Below, in pieces: positions 47,462 to 59,868 of a DNA stretch of 64,000 nt (its first letter is position 1; each line of letters starts with the position of its first letter). Where the stretch lies: the NCBI RefSeq assembly GCF_910589235.1, contig NC_060975.1, forward strand, positions 3,549,569 to 3,613,568. Direction: 5' to 3'. Both the position numbers and the translations under genes were made by a program. The notes under the pieces are model-generated. The model searched no databases and was not told where the DNA came from. It saw only the letters and a list, made by a program, of their open reading frames with translations. Source of the DNA: Vespa crabro. Taxonomy: Eukaryota; Arthropoda; Insecta; Hymenoptera; Vespidae.

Positions 47462-47722
47462 ATGTCTCTTTCTCTCTCTCTCTCCTTTTCTTTCTATCTC
47501 TCTCTCTCTCTCTCTCTCTCCTTTTCTTTCTCTCTCTTTCTCTCTCTCTCTCTCTTTCCTTTTCTTTCTCTCTCTTTCTCTCTCTCTCTCCTTTTCTTTC
47601 TCTCTTTTTTTCTGTCTCTCTCTCTCTCTCTCTCCTTTTCTTTCTCTCTCTTTTTCTTTGTCTCTCTCTCTCTCTCCTTTTCTTTCTCTCTCTTTTTCTC
47701 CGTCTCTCTCTCTCTCTCTTTT
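47462..47722. repeat. Higher-order CT minisatellite
   Basis: A pyrimidine-only block of about 260 bp in which CCTTTTCTTTC recurs six times at about 47484, 47520, 47558, 47590, 47634 and 47676 (spacings 36, 38, 32, 44, 42) between runs of CT. The frames 47393-48028, 47354-47752 and 47439-47759 depend on it. Confidence 0.9.
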
Positions 47723-48030
47723 CAACAGGATAAAAAAGGAAAGAACCGACAAGGAATAAACGAGGGCGACGGATCGTGGGTGGAGTTACGCCACGAGATG
47801 AGTAAACTTCCAGTTAGCAAGAGCACTTGTTTCCATCCCACCCTTCTTTCTTTTGCTTCTTCTGTTTCTGCTTTCTCTTCTTCCTCCTCCTCCTCGTCCT
47901 CCTCTTATTTCTCCTTTTCTCCTCTTTCGTCATTCGTTCTTCTTCTCGTTGAGACCGACCTTCTTAAGAAGGGTACACGGGATTTATGCACCATCAGCCA
48001 GTATCACTGTAATGACTACGTTTCTTGAAA
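47723..48030 (+). other. Unique segment after a pyrimidine tract (possible exon, weak)
   Basis: The CT minisatellite ends in TTTTCAACAG|G at 47720-47730, which looks like a 3' splice acceptor with a long polypyrimidine tract. The following unique sequence stays open on the plus strand for about 100 codons to a stop near 48028, including a Ser-rich run from CTC/TCC triplets. The encoded residues match nothing I know and no donor is clear. Chance or an untranslated exon is as likely as coding. Confidence 0.25.
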
Positions 48031-49475
48031 ATAAAAATAGAAAAGGAAAAAAAAAAAAAAAAAAAAAAAAAGAAAATATAAGGGAACTATTTATACAAGA
48101 ATTTTAATTATAATTTTCTACAGTACTACTTTATCATATCTTCCTATATTTTATTTAAATAATCTTATTCTATTTGATTTATTTATCAGCTTTTTATTTT
48201 TATCTTTATTTTATTCGATCGAATTTATTTCTATGATATCTGATATATTTTTATACTTCTTTATTATGTACCATTCTTATCTTTATATTATCAGATTATC
48301 TTTTAAATTTTATGATATATTTATATATAATATATCATCGAAATTTATGATTGGTTTGAACTAATATTAATGTTATTAATTATATGATATCTTCGTTATA
48401 TTTTTCTATCTTTGTTTTATTTGGATCATTCTCGATCATACGATCTATATATTTTACATACTATACATATATAATATATTTTTTTCTTCGTTCCTTCATT
48501 TATATCATAATTTCTTTTGATCATTATTTTATCTATTATGCATCTATAATAAATTTATTTGCTCTCCTTTATTACAACTATTTTTCATCTATATTTTCTA
48601 TTCATTCAATCGATTTTACGATATTTAATATATTATTATATTTCTCATATTATATACCTTTCTATCTTTATATTATTTGTTTATTTAATTTTATTATAAT
48701 ATAATGTATTATTAAGAAATTTACGATTACTTTAATTCGATAAAAATTTTATTAATTATTTCGTTAGAAATAATGTATATACGTAAGGCGTCAAATTTTT
48801 TTTTTTTTTTTTTTTTTTATATCTTTCTCATTTTCATTCCATTATTGGTCATTATTCAAGTTCTTTTTATTAAACAAGATCGATGCAATTTTTTCTTTTT
48901 TAAAGGAGAATATCACGTATTGCATTAAAATTATTAAACAATTTTTTATTATTACTATTATTATTATTATTATTTTGAAAATCCAGGCAAGATATTATTT
49001 CACGTAAATAAATGTTCCTTCTCTCGGTAATATTCACGATAAGTAATCTCGACGATTCATAAGAAATTCATAAAACAGTCTCCTTTATAAAACGGGGAAC
49101 CTTATTTTCATGTCAGATTTTCATTACATTGTCCTGGAAAATGGTGCGAAGAAGAATCATTTTTTCTAATGCTCCTGGCCGTTCCCGAATATTTTAAGTT
49201 TTATTCAGGAATGTTGAACACATCAAAAGTGAGAGAGAGAGAGAGAGAAAGAAAGAGAGAGAGAGAGAGAGATTCGTAACGAATTTTTCACTGTGGATTG
49301 GACATGAAAAATTCTGACGAAATAAGAGAGAAACATTATTTATATAAAAAGAATTATCTTTCAAACGAATATTACGCTCTACAAATTACATTTTCATAAT
49401 ATCCTATGCTTTTCAATTATGAAAATGAATAGTTCTTAATATGTAAATAAAAACAAGAATAATAACAACAACAAA

Positions 49476-49508
<33 letters not shown>

Positions 49509-50680
49509 TGTTATTATCATTAATATAATTATTCTTCGAAAATTTTGTTTGCAATTATTTATATGTAATTATTCATCGTATTTAAATATTATTCGATTTA
49601 TCTGTATTAAGACTAATCGAGATAACTATTTCTAACTTTCGATTTGTCTTGTATCGATTAGAAGTCAATTCTTTCACGAAATACAGACAATAAAATGGAT
49701 CGCGTGGAATTCCAAAGAAACTTAATCCAGGAACGAGAGAACGCGAGGTAAAGCCTTTACTACGTAACTGAAACTTCGTTAGTTTCATTCGGAGTAGCCG
49801 AATAAAGTAAACGTTAAAGAAACATAAATAACCATGGATTCTAAGATCTATTAAAGCGATTGGTTGTTTACTTCACGTGAGTAAAATATACGATCGATGA
49901 AATACTTTCGTAAATTGGAACGAACTGTTTAATGTGTCTATTAATGTTTTAATCACGTCTATCCATGAGTTCAATATAATTAATTAATTCAATCATTCAC
50001 TTTAATATGTGATCGATATATAAGTAGAACATATGGATTATAAGTGATATTTATTGATTCATCAAAATTAATTGTAATTATAATTTCTTTAATATCAAAT
50101 AGAAATTCGTATAGAAAGCGATAAATAATAAATTGATAATGTATTATCATATTATAAATAATATATTGTAATTATAAAATGATAACGTTAATGTACGATC
50201 TTTTTCTTTTTCTTTTTCTTTTCTTTTCTTTTTTCTTTTTTCTTTTTTTTTTTTTTTTTTTAACAAAGAATTGATTAAATCTCTTTTTTAAAACGTAGGA
50301 AGATAATTTCAAAATGAAAAGTTAATGAATCCTTTGACGTTGTTAAAAGTATAGTCTCGAAATAATTCTATTAATATAAATTATCTTCAATTGATTCGAA
50401 AGAGATCTATAGATCAAATGAAACGTGAACATTGTAAAAGTTTTTAAATATTCAAATACAATATAAAATAGACATATTTAAAAATGTTTTATTCGTAAAC
50501 AGAAGCAGAAATAAATCGCGAAATAATAATAATATATATATATCGATATAAATTTTCTTCGATTTGTTCGAAACAAATAAAATATTCGAAAATACATTTA
50601 AAACACGTTACAATCATCGAAATAGATAAAATTTTACGAACGTTATACCATCGTTCCGATATAATCCGAATCGCGATTTT
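48031..50680. other. Strongly AT-rich non-coding DNA
   Basis: Poly(A) at 48047-48071, then a T-rich block to about 48720 that yields a 106-codon Ile/Phe/Tyr frame (48384-48704) by composition. Later come T runs, (GA)n at 49231-49272, an (AAT)n at 49478-49508 and AT-rich DNA. No gene is seen. Confidence 0.7.
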
Positions 50681-50994
50681 AAAAGCTAATATTCGATGGG
50701 TACGTAATCGATGAAGTGTAAGAAATGTGGCCATTTTCGCAAAAAACCCCTCTACCTTTATTCCCCATCTCTCCACTTCCCCTCTTTTCGATATCGATGA
50801 AACCTCCCCCACCGAACGATTTATGAGATTTAACCAGGCATCGAATTTCGGTTGGAAACATTTTCGAGACGAGGATCATGCAAGGGAAAAGATTGGAATA
50901 TGCGTAAACGTGCTGAATTTGTCTATGTGTATGTCGTCCTCCGTGTGCATACGTGTATACGTGTGAACGTGTAATATGTATCTGTGTTTGTGTA

Positions 50995-51034
<40 letters not shown>

Positions 51035-51290
51035 GGATAGTTGGAAAATAACATGTGGCAGAAAACTGCCAGGAGAGAAATTTCGTCGTTGGGATGAAAC
51101 GAGAGAAGCGAGGCGGACGCGTTCGATTTGCGGAAACGAGATTTGCCCGTTTGATTGGCCAACGCGATTCAGCATCGACTCTCGATCTCATGGATACGGG
51201 CATAAGAAAGTAAAGTACCATCCAATTCAATACCGTTATGGAACTCTTTACGGTAATTCGCATATGTCATATTAAACTCCGGGAATTATT
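50681..51290. other. CpG-rich island open on both strands
   Basis: Unique sequence on both sides of a (GA)n tract (51000-51030). Both strands stay open over long overlapping spans: minus 50679-51263 (194 codons) and plus 50976-51275 (99 codons). The right half is GC-richer and contains TGATTGGCCAACG (near 51154), which has CCAAT-box sequence on both strands. No protein family is recognised. Double-strand openness argues for composition rather than a gene. A promoter or enhancer is the likelier reading. Confidence 0.4.
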
Positions 51291-51382
51291 TACATTTTCC
51301 ATTAACTCCTGTGACCATTGAAATTGTACAAAAAATTGTATTCTTTAATATAATATTTGACGGATGATATTAGATGAAAAAA

Positions 51383-51438
<56 letters not shown>

Positions 51439-52313
51439 ATTCGTTATTATCTTAAGTACATTTAAACGAGTCGATATGAAATAAAAATAATTTTTATGAG
51501 CGTTAAAAATTTTTACGCTCGTAAAATTAATTGTCATTAGATTAATTGTCATTTCAGTTATGATGTCATCGTTTCAATTATCATTCGGATATAAAAAAAA
51601 TGAAAATAATCTCTTTTATTTTTAATCGTTTAAAATTTCTTTGATTAATTATTATTTTAATCATCGCGAAGGAATAAGAAATTTGAATTTCATTTGATAT
51701 TATTTTGACGGAGTTTTCATAAATTTGATATATAATATTATTACAATTGATACGAATAGTTCATGGAAATTATTAACAATTCAGGTTATTTAATCTCATT
51801 GTTATTTGAATAACTGTATAATGGTTACTAGAATTTTTCATATTTTTTATAACGATCATAATTAAATTATTATCAATACATATATTTAAATAATATCTGT
51901 AAGTATAGTATAAATATATATATATATAACTATTTATATATAGTATATATAACTATATTTTATAATATATTTCTTTAAATTTAGTAATTCAATTCAATTT
52001 TAACAAAAGAAGAAAACTAAAGAAAAAAAATAAAAAAATAAAAATAAAAAAAAATATAAAAAATAAAAAATAAAAATTATGCCAACACATAATTATATAT
52101 ACCTATATAATTACATATATATATATATATATATATACATATTAAAATGAATGACTAAATTTAAAATGAAAATGAAAATATAAAAAAAATAAAAAAAGAG
52201 AAATGGTAAAAACTCGGTTCAAAATATTCAAGAAACTAATAACGATTTTAGTATCATACATGTTGTCATACATGTAATGAAATATTTTAAATATATATAT
52301 AGATCTCTATATG

Positions 52314-52363
<50 letters not shown>

Positions 52364-52429
52364 AAATTGTATGAACTTTCCTGACAATCTAATACTATAT
52401 ACTATACATATAATATTAGTTATCCATGA
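51291..52429. other. AT-rich non-coding DNA
   Basis: Strongly AT-rich, with (AT)n at 51391-51434, 52112-52137 and 52318-52360. No gene is seen. Confidence 0.75.
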
Positions 52430-52700
52430 GAGGCTTGACATTTTCGTTACCTCGGTAATAAAATCATTGGAAAGCGTGCCGTTGAATAGAATGTAAAAGC
52501 TCAGTCATTATTAGTTCAGATAACGTTCGTGATAGATTGTTGATTGTTATTTTACACGTATGATAGAAAATTCGTACGTATCCCCGGTATTAACGCTCGG
52601 AAAATTCACGATTTCGATCGAGTCGGATTTACGTTCTCTCGCATAAATTGAATGCAACGATATTAAAACAACAACGACGAGAAAGAAAGGGTCGAGCGGA
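52430..52700. other. Unique CpG-containing island
   Basis: About 270 bp of mixed sequence with CTCGGTAATAAAATCATTGG and ATTTCGATCGAGTCGG-type words, ending at a G run (52700-52708). No convincing frame is present. Confidence 0.35.
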
Positions 52701-52852
52701 GGGGGGGGGGAAAGGAGTGATGCGGCAGGGAGAGAGGAAGGAGGGAGGTTGTGAAGGGTGGGGAAAGAAGGAAGAGAGAAAAAAAAAACAAATAAAGGGA
52801 AACGGAACGAAACGCAACGAAACAAAACGAAGCAAAACGAAAAATGAATGAA

Positions 52853-52883
<31 letters not shown>

Positions 52884-53160
52884 ATAGAAGAAAACGTAGA
52901 CAAATGAAAAGCCGTATGAATGGGTAGTACGTTTAATTGAAAAAAATTTTCATCTCTCCCCTCTCCACTAACCCACCCTTCCAATCCCCCGAAGCGAGAG
53001 GAAAAGTAAAAGAAAAAGAAGAAAGAAAGAAAGAAAGAAAAAAAAAGAAAAGAACAAATGTCGGAGATAAATGAGATAACGAAAAGAAATGGTAAAAGAT
53101 AATAGTAAAAAGGAAAAGAGAAAAATTTTACGACGATATTCATCGCTTAAAAGAAATAAC
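52701..53160. other. Purine-rich tract with (AAAT)n
   Basis: Purine-rich DNA with G runs, an AAACGAAACGAAAC-like repeat at 52800-52842, (AAAT)n at 52848-52886 and GAAA units. The 198-codon minus-strand frame (52547-53143) is a translation of these tracts. Confidence 0.8.
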
Positions 53161-53407
53161 GTGTTTTAGTGAACAAGGAAGGAAGGTGTTCTATAAGGGT
53201 TACGTATAAACTTCACACGCCGAGGATTTGTTCAGTTTCCGAACGTTTTACGTAGGCCAAATAAACACCGGCTTTAAAATTCACAGCTGATTTTAAAGTC
53301 AAAAGATACGAGCGAAGAGCACGGCTAGGATTTAGAAGAAGTCGGTAAGGAAGAATTTTCATTGGCTATAAATTTCGAATAGTATGTGCATGCGCGCAGT
53401 GGCACGA

Positions 53408-53462
<55 letters not shown>

Positions 53463-53720
53463 GAAGAGGAGAAAGCAAGGGGAGGCTCGGCGACGTTTCG
53501 TAGAGACGTGAAAAATCACTGGTGTAAAACTTGCGAGCCGTAACGTGGGACCGACCATGCAATGCCGGCCGGCACACCATCGACATCGACCGAAAACAAC
53601 ATTTTATTCCTCATAAAATCGATTTCCAATAGTGCCTTTCTCGACTTTTCGCATGCGCTACGTCGATACAGAGAGAATCGCTGAATCGACTCTTTGCTAC
53701 ACTATGCCGCTACTATTACT
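53161..53720. other. CpG-rich island with hairpin and GC palindrome
   Basis: Two unique parts flank (GA)n at 53414-53460. A hairpin GCTTTAAAAT (53271-53280) / ATTTTAAAGT (53290-53299) has CAGCTG on its loop side. CATTGGCTATAAAT (53360-53373) combines CCAAT- and TATA-type words. The perfect palindrome TGCCGGCCGGCA lies at 53563-53574. It is promoter- or enhancer-like, with no supported exon. Confidence 0.4.
53414..53460. repeat. (GA)n microsatellite
   Basis: About 47 bp of uninterrupted GA. Confidence 0.95.
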
Positions 53721-53782
53721 ACTGCTATTACTACCAACGATGACTACTACGTTCTCCCTCTCTCTCTCTCTTTCTCTCCCTC

Positions 53783-53817
<35 letters not shown>

Positions 53818-54950
53818 GTATTTTTCATTCGTGTCTTTGCAAAGTGGTGAAACGTTTTATTTGTTGTAAATTCCGAATCACTCTACTCTCAACGTCATCG
53901 TTCTCGTCGATTTTTGTCTTTCTTTTCTTTATTGCCGGCCATGCAATACGTTTTCAATTGAAAAGCAATTCAAACGTCGCACGGTTATTCAGCTCAATGG
54001 AAGGAAAAGATAAAAACAAAACAAAAAAAAAAAGAAAAATAAAAAGAAAGAGAATTTTAACGATATATATATATATATATATATATTATCAACGAAGTCC
54101 ATTATAGTTCGTAACATTATCTATAAATATTATTTGATATTTAACATTGTAACGTTCTGTTTGTTTCATGAAAAAAACATAACGTTATTTTTTTTAGAAG
54201 AAGAAGAAAAAAAAAGTAAAAAGAAAAAAATCGTACCGGACAATATAATTATATTTGTCGGATGAGATTGAAAATCTTGAAAAAATCTTTAATTTCTTAA
54301 AGTAGAAATATTCAATAAATAGTACAAATATTCATAAGTATCATTAATATTGTTGAGTGATTATTTTAATGGTACGATGAAAAATTTTCTTAACCAGTTT
54401 TTTTTTTTTTTTTTTTTTTTTTATAGATACACTAATTATACTCAATGATCGACGAACGATCGCAATTCCCGTGTAAATGTTCACAGAGTTTTGTTTAATT
54501 TTTTTCTTTTTTTTTTTTTTTTATTTCAAATGTAGCCGTAAGATCGCGAAAATGAAAAGAAAAGAAAAAAAAAGATAATAATTTATATGATTATCATAAA
54601 TATTTATCAAGTTTGAAGTTGCGATCGTACGATCTTAATGAATAATTGCGAACTGTTATAAATATTACACAATGATTCGAATAAATTCATTCATCGTAAC
54701 AATGATTTCTTTTCGATTGATATTTTATCTAAATTATATCACATTGTTTCTCAATACTTTTATTCATTAATTTCTCTTATAATATAATATTAACACGATT
54801 GGCGGAGCTACTCTAGAAATTTGAAAATCATTAATGAATTGTGAGAACGTCGCAGTTGTGTCGAATATGTCGAGAGAACGGAGTTAGAGAATAGTTACGT
54901 CGAAATGTTATGGAAATTAGAGGAACAATGCTGGACATAGAAAAAGAAAA

Positions 54951-54987
<37 letters not shown>

Positions 54988-55048
54988 CAGGAAGACAGAC
55001 AGACAGACAGAGAGAAAGAGGAAAGAGAATTAGAAAGTGAGAGAGAGA

Positions 55049-55088
<40 letters not shown>

Positions 55089-55540
55089 GCACCGTGTCAT
55101 CAGAACTTCGTATCAAATTTCAATCCCTCTTGTTTCAAAGCGATCGATAAAAACCGATTGAAAACGAATACATTAGATTACAAATATCTCGTGTATCTTT
55201 CAAACGAATTCTCACATTCCAGAGAATCTAGACAAGTGTTCGTTTTTTTTTGCCTTTATTTGTTTCTTTTATCGTAAAATTTTCAAGAATGAAAAAAATA
55301 TTTATCAATGAATCTGTTGGGGGAAACAAAAAAAAACAATATATATATATATATATTCCCCATATATATATATATACATATATATATATAGGGAATATCA
55401 CAAACGGGCTTCCATTATTCTTTGTATCGTAATAAGAGAATGGGTGGGTGTGTTTGATGTATCTTTGTCAAGCAGTTTTGATCAGTACTATTGATAATGG
55501 TTGGCATAATGTAAAAGACGAAAATATATATATATATATT

Positions 55541-55543
<3 letters not shown>
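53721..55543. other. CT tract, AT-rich DNA and GA tract
   Basis: CT-rich at 53756-53816, a small CpG patch at 53850-54000, (AT)n at 54064-54087, T runs of about 20 (54400-54421, 54508-54522), purine-rich GA sequence at 54940-55081 and an AT hairpin at 55348-55398. No gene is recognised. Confidence 0.65.
55348..55398. repeat. AT inverted repeat with CCC/GGG anchors
   Basis: ATATTCCC and GGGAATAT flank two AT tracts, so the whole segment can fold into one long hairpin or cruciform. Confidence 0.75.
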
Positions 55544-55622
<79 letters not shown>

Positions 55623-55635
55623 GAGAGAGAGAAAG
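55544..55635. repeat. Long (GA)n microsatellite
   Basis: About 90 bp of GA with only a few GAAA interruptions at the end. Confidence 0.97.
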
Positions 55636-56363
55636 ATAATAGATGATTCTTTTGTTATAGAACTCTTTTGAAGCTACAATTATAAACGTTAAACATACAT
55701 TTTATCAACTAACGTTACTCCTACTACCACGATACGAGAATGTTATTCACGTCGTTCTTTGATACTCTTTGTGCATACTTTTTAAATGATTATATATACA
55801 TACATACATACATATACATATACATATATATATTTTTTTTCTTTTTTCGATGTATTTTCAATACGAACAAAATAAAGAACGAAACGAAAAGTTGAAAAGA
55901 AAAAGAAAAAGAAAAAAAAAAAAAAGAAAAATAAGAAAAAGAAAAAAGAGAGAAATAAAAGAAGAACTTGATAAGTCTAAAAGTATTAAACGAGAGAGGA
56001 AAGATAGAAGAGAAACGAAAAGAAAAAAAAAGAAAAAAAGGAAAAAAAAAAAAGAAAAAAGAAAAAAAGAAACTAGTAGAGAATTTAGAAAGGGGATATA
56101 GAGGGACAAGCGTTAAATTAAAATGATCCTATCAACAAATGAACTCGAAACGATTTATCGAAACGGTTTATCAAACGTAAAGGAGAATTGAGCACTTCAA
56201 TCGTAAACGTTCGTTTGTTAAGCTCGAAAAATAATAAAAGAATCGACTAAAGAATCTCTAACAAAGTAGTACGTACGTACGTACTAATGATCGTATCGCT
56301 AGAAAGGAATTCAATTCTGAACACAAATAGAGCAAAAACAAAAAAAAAAGAATAGAGAAAGAA

Positions 56364-56396
<33 letters not shown>

Positions 56397-56410
56397 CAAA
56401 GAGATAGAGA
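55636..56410. other. AT-rich DNA and a purine block
   Basis: A purine-rich block (55862-56100) gives Lys/Glu/Arg frames. (CATA)n lies at 55798-55812 and GA at 56369-56396. A 20-base perfect palindrome made of ACGT units lies at 56267-56286. No gene is seen. Confidence 0.7.
56267..56286. repeat. 20-base perfect palindrome
   Basis: TAGTACGTACGTACGTACTA reads identically on both strands and is built on three ACGT units, so microsatellite slippage could have made it. Confidence 0.95.
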
Positions 56411-56726
56411 CAAAAAAATAAAGGCATCTGGTGAACGGTACAGAGACGTACATACATAGTAGTAAGTTTTGATAAGAGGAATCCAGGCCTCTCTGGTATT
56501 GTCCTTGTTTCTCGTATTTGGTTTGGTCAAAAATTCTTTTCAAAGATGAGAAGAATTAAACCGGCCGTATCGGTTATGATGAGGAGGACGATGATAATAG
56601 AAGAGGAAGTTCTCGTATCAAGTAAATTAATAATCAGACACATTCGCTTTTGTCTTCGCTTTGGTTCGTTGGGTTTGCCTTTCGACTCAAGCTCATTTCC
56701 TTTCTTTTCCTATTTTCAATCTGTCA

Positions 56727-56766
<40 letters not shown>

Positions 56767-56990
56767 TTTTTTTCTTTCGCATGGTGGTGTATACCTGACG
56801 TCATCGTTTGTTTGTAAACCATTAAGGGTTGAGGGTCGGGGGTTAGTTGTGTTCAGACGGACGCTTCCTGTGTTCTCTTCTATCCTCGCGACGACCCTTT
56901 TCCCTCCACCCATACACTCTATCCCTCTCACTCTCACTCTCTCTCTTTCTCTCTCTCTCCTTCTCTTTGTATAACCAGCCGCAGGCTTAT

Positions 56991-57023
<33 letters not shown>

Positions 57024-57190
57024 TTCTTTCTCTCTCTCTCTTTCTTTCTCTTTCTCTCTTTCTTTTTCTTCCTCTCACATTTATAGCACCACTTCCGCTA
57101 TAGTACCGACTCACCGGCGTTAAGCACTGCTCGTGTAATTCAAGGACCAACCATACTGTAAGAATAGCCTGAAGCTAAGGAACCGAGCTT
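56411..57190. other. Unique patches separated by CT tracts
   Basis: Unique CpG-containing DNA at 56411-56720, 56770-56930 and 57075-57190 lies between CT tracts. Plus frame 56546-56974 and minus frame 56716-57150 overlap and are largely Ser-Leu or Arg-Glu. No recognisable product. Confidence 0.4.
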
Positions 57191-57239
57191 TTCGTTTCTA
57201 CCTATCTCTACTTTTTTTCTCTCCTTTTCTTTATTTCAT

Positions 57240-57286
<47 letters not shown>

Positions 57287-57518
57287 ATCTATCGTATCGC
57301 CGAACGGTCGGCGAATGCATTTCCAAGTCCAATAACATCAATTTTTCATAGGAATCGTCACCCCCCCTTTTCTAAAGGTCCTGGTAACAGCCGTACACCA
57401 TCAACCAACCCCACCCACCCATCCACCCACCTACCCACCTTTTTCTCTGCTTCTCCGTCTTTTGAAATTCCTTACCGAAGATTCAGGACTTCTCGAGAAC
57501 AGCTCAGAAAGAATCTCT

Positions 57519-57561
<43 letters not shown>

Positions 57562-57600
57562 AGAGAGAATGAGAGAGAGAAAGAGAGAGAGAGAGAGAGA
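57191..57600. repeat. (TTTC)n, C-rich and (GA)n tracts
   Basis: (TTTC)n at 57237-57286, a C run at 57361-57367, a CCCA-rich patch 57409-57440 and GA repeats at 57523-57600. Confidence 0.9.
57409..57428 (-). other. G-quadruplex motif on the minus strand
   Basis: C runs at 57409-57412, 57414-57416, 57418-57420 and 57426-57428 with loops of 1, 1 and 5 bases. Confidence 0.7.
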
Positions 57601-57752
57601 AAACACAGGAAGTCGAATCAAGATGGAGTAGAAAGGCTGACAGAAGTGCATTAAGTTTCAACGTTGAATTCGTAGCTGCAACGAGGGTTGACAGAGGCGG
57701 GCCTTGAAAATTTATTATGAACCCATTCTCTTACCCTATCTACATTCTCTCA

Positions 57753-57802
<50 letters not shown>

Positions 57803-58300
57803 AATACCCTTCACCTACGGCGATCTAACCAATTTTCACTGATTTCGTCGTTATACCCTTATCATCACCCTTTTCCTCTCTTTCCCTTTGCTTTTGTAAC
57901 ATACCTAATATCATTTTGAATTAACCATTGTTATTCCTGTTAAATACACACGTAATCCTTTTAAAAAAATGAAAAATCTCGTATCTCTTATTAAACCTCT
58001 CGCTCTACTCCCCCACCCACCCAAATCCCTACTTTCTGCTGCATTCTTGACGTGAAGATATTTTTGTTCTTTTGTTTCTCTTGTTTTCTTATTTTTTTTT
58101 TTTCTCTTATTTGTTCCTCTCTTAATAACTTCGTTATAATTACTTAATACAACGAACAAGTTTAATTGACGGTAATTAATAAAACGGAGAACGTTGAAAT
58201 TATAATTTTATTGAAAAAAAAAAATTATATGCGAGATTTGAAACGCGTTTCTTCCTAATCAAATAAATTAGAAAAGAGAGAGTTAGAGAAAATTTTGATA
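57601..58300. other. CT tract and weakly unique DNA
   Basis: (CT)n at 57757-57800, unique pyrimidine-leaning DNA, a C-rich motif at 58010-58029 and AT-rich sequence. Frames at 57704-57919 and 57911-58159 show no domain. Confidence 0.6.
58010..58029 (-). other. G-quadruplex motif on the minus strand
   Basis: C runs at 58010-58014, 58016-58018, 58020-58022 and 58027-58029 with loops of 1, 1 and 4 bases. Confidence 0.7.
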
Positions 58301-59580
58301 ATTTCTTTTTCCCCCCTTTTTTTTTTCTTTTGTTTATCTTTAGAAACAACAAACACTTATTCTCATTCTGTGTTTGTATTAATTTTTTGTTTGTTTTTTT
58401 TTTTTTTATTATTTTTTATTTACAATATTATTCTTAATTTTTTAAATATTATCGATTCATCTGACAAATATAATTATTGTACCCGGTCCGTTATAGTCGA
58501 AAAGTATGTTGAAAAATAAAAACAAGTCTTTCCGTGGGACATACAATGGGAAAATATTTTTGCAGAAATTATTTTCGAAGTTTATTATAGATCAACAAAA
58601 AAAAAAATATATATATATATACATGCATATAAAAAAGATCTTTTTTAAACAACTGCATAGGAATTATTTTTTTTTTCCAGTAGAAGAGCATTAAAACAAT
58701 ACAAAAAAAAGAAAAGGGGGAAAAAGAAAAAACGAATTAAATCAGAATTAAATTGAGAAGAAACTTGATAAATAATTTTTATGCAAAATCTTTAGTACAT
58801 GTTACGTATGATTTGTTTTTAGAAATACGTTTAGAATAATACGATGAAACATCTCTCATTTTATATATCATACATATACATTTTTTTTTAAATTACAAAT
58901 ATTAATATACAATTTTTAAAATTAAAAATTATTAATTTTCTTTCATTATAGCGCGATATGTAATAGATTACTCATAATTAATTATCGATACGCTAATAAC
59001 TCGATCGTGATTGCAAATGTTAGAAAAAAAAAATCGACGAATTCGTCCAAAATTTTCTCAATAGAATCGAGGATTAAATTGTAATAAATATTACGTTCTT
59101 TGTGAAACGTTTAAGGAACGAGTTAATATTTTTATAAATAGAAAACTATTTCCATAATTATGATATAATTAAAAAATATTATAAAATGATATATTAACTT
59201 GTATTTCAAATAAATGTAAATAGAATTTGTTCGCATTTTGTTGCAAATATTTAAGGAAAAAAAAAAAAAAAAAAAAAATTACATGTTTACACGTGTTACA
59301 AAGATTACAATATCAAAATTAATATAATTATAGAATTAAAAAAATTTTTTAGTTATTAAAACTCTCTCTCTCTCTCTCTCTCTCTGTCTCTTCCTCTCTC
59401 TCTCTCTCTCTCTCTCTGTCTCTTCCTCTCTCTCTCTCTCTCTCTTTCTATTTTAATGACCATTATTAATGATCGATATATGCATAATTCAAACGTAATT
59501 ACAAACGGTAGTGAAAATCAATGAATTCATTGAAATTTTCGACAGAAAGGAATAGCATCACAATTGGAAGTTAATTAGCG
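58301..59580. other. AT-rich non-coding DNA
   Basis: AT-rich DNA with T runs, poly(A) at 59257-59278 and a CT array at 59362-59447 in which TGTCTCTTCCTC occurs twice (about 59386 and 59416). No gene is seen. Confidence 0.7.
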
Positions 59581-59740
59581 TGTGGAGAGAACGTGTCGAA
59601 AGAGCGAACGACAAGTGCTCGTCGTTCGATTTCTCTTCACCTAGTTTTTCTTTTTCTTTTTCTTTTTCTTTTTCTCTCATTCTTCCTTTCCTCTCTCTCT
59701 TTCTCTCTCTCATTCACAGGCACACAATCAAACAAATACA

Positions 59741-59776
<36 letters not shown>

Positions 59777-59837
59777 TCTCTATTTTTCATTTAATTTTTT
59801 CTTCGTTTCTAATGTTTTTTTTTCTTCCTTCTTTTTC

Positions 59838-59868
<31 letters not shown>

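Noticed and set aside
47393..48028. 211-codon plus-strand open frame
   Set aside because: The first half is the CT minisatellite. Only the last 100 codons are unique, they contain a triplet-derived Ser run, and they match no known family.
48384..48704. Hydrophobic 106-codon frame as a membrane protein
   Set aside because: It is Ile/Phe/Tyr/Ser-rich because the strand is T-rich; no helix pattern or family signature.
50679..51263. 194-codon minus-strand frame as a gene
   Set aside because: It crosses a GA repeat, overlaps an open frame on the other strand and resembles nothing known. Kept only as a finding.
52547..53143. 198-codon minus-strand open frame
   Set aside because: It translates purine-rich tracts and an (AAAT)n array; no domain.
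55850..56101. Lys/Arg/Glu-rich 83-codon frame
   Set aside because: It is the translation of a purine block and is open on both strands.
56267..56286. 20-bp ACGT palindrome as a protein-binding site
   Set aside because: It is three ACGT units with matching flanks and is easily made by slippage, so it was kept only as a structural feature.
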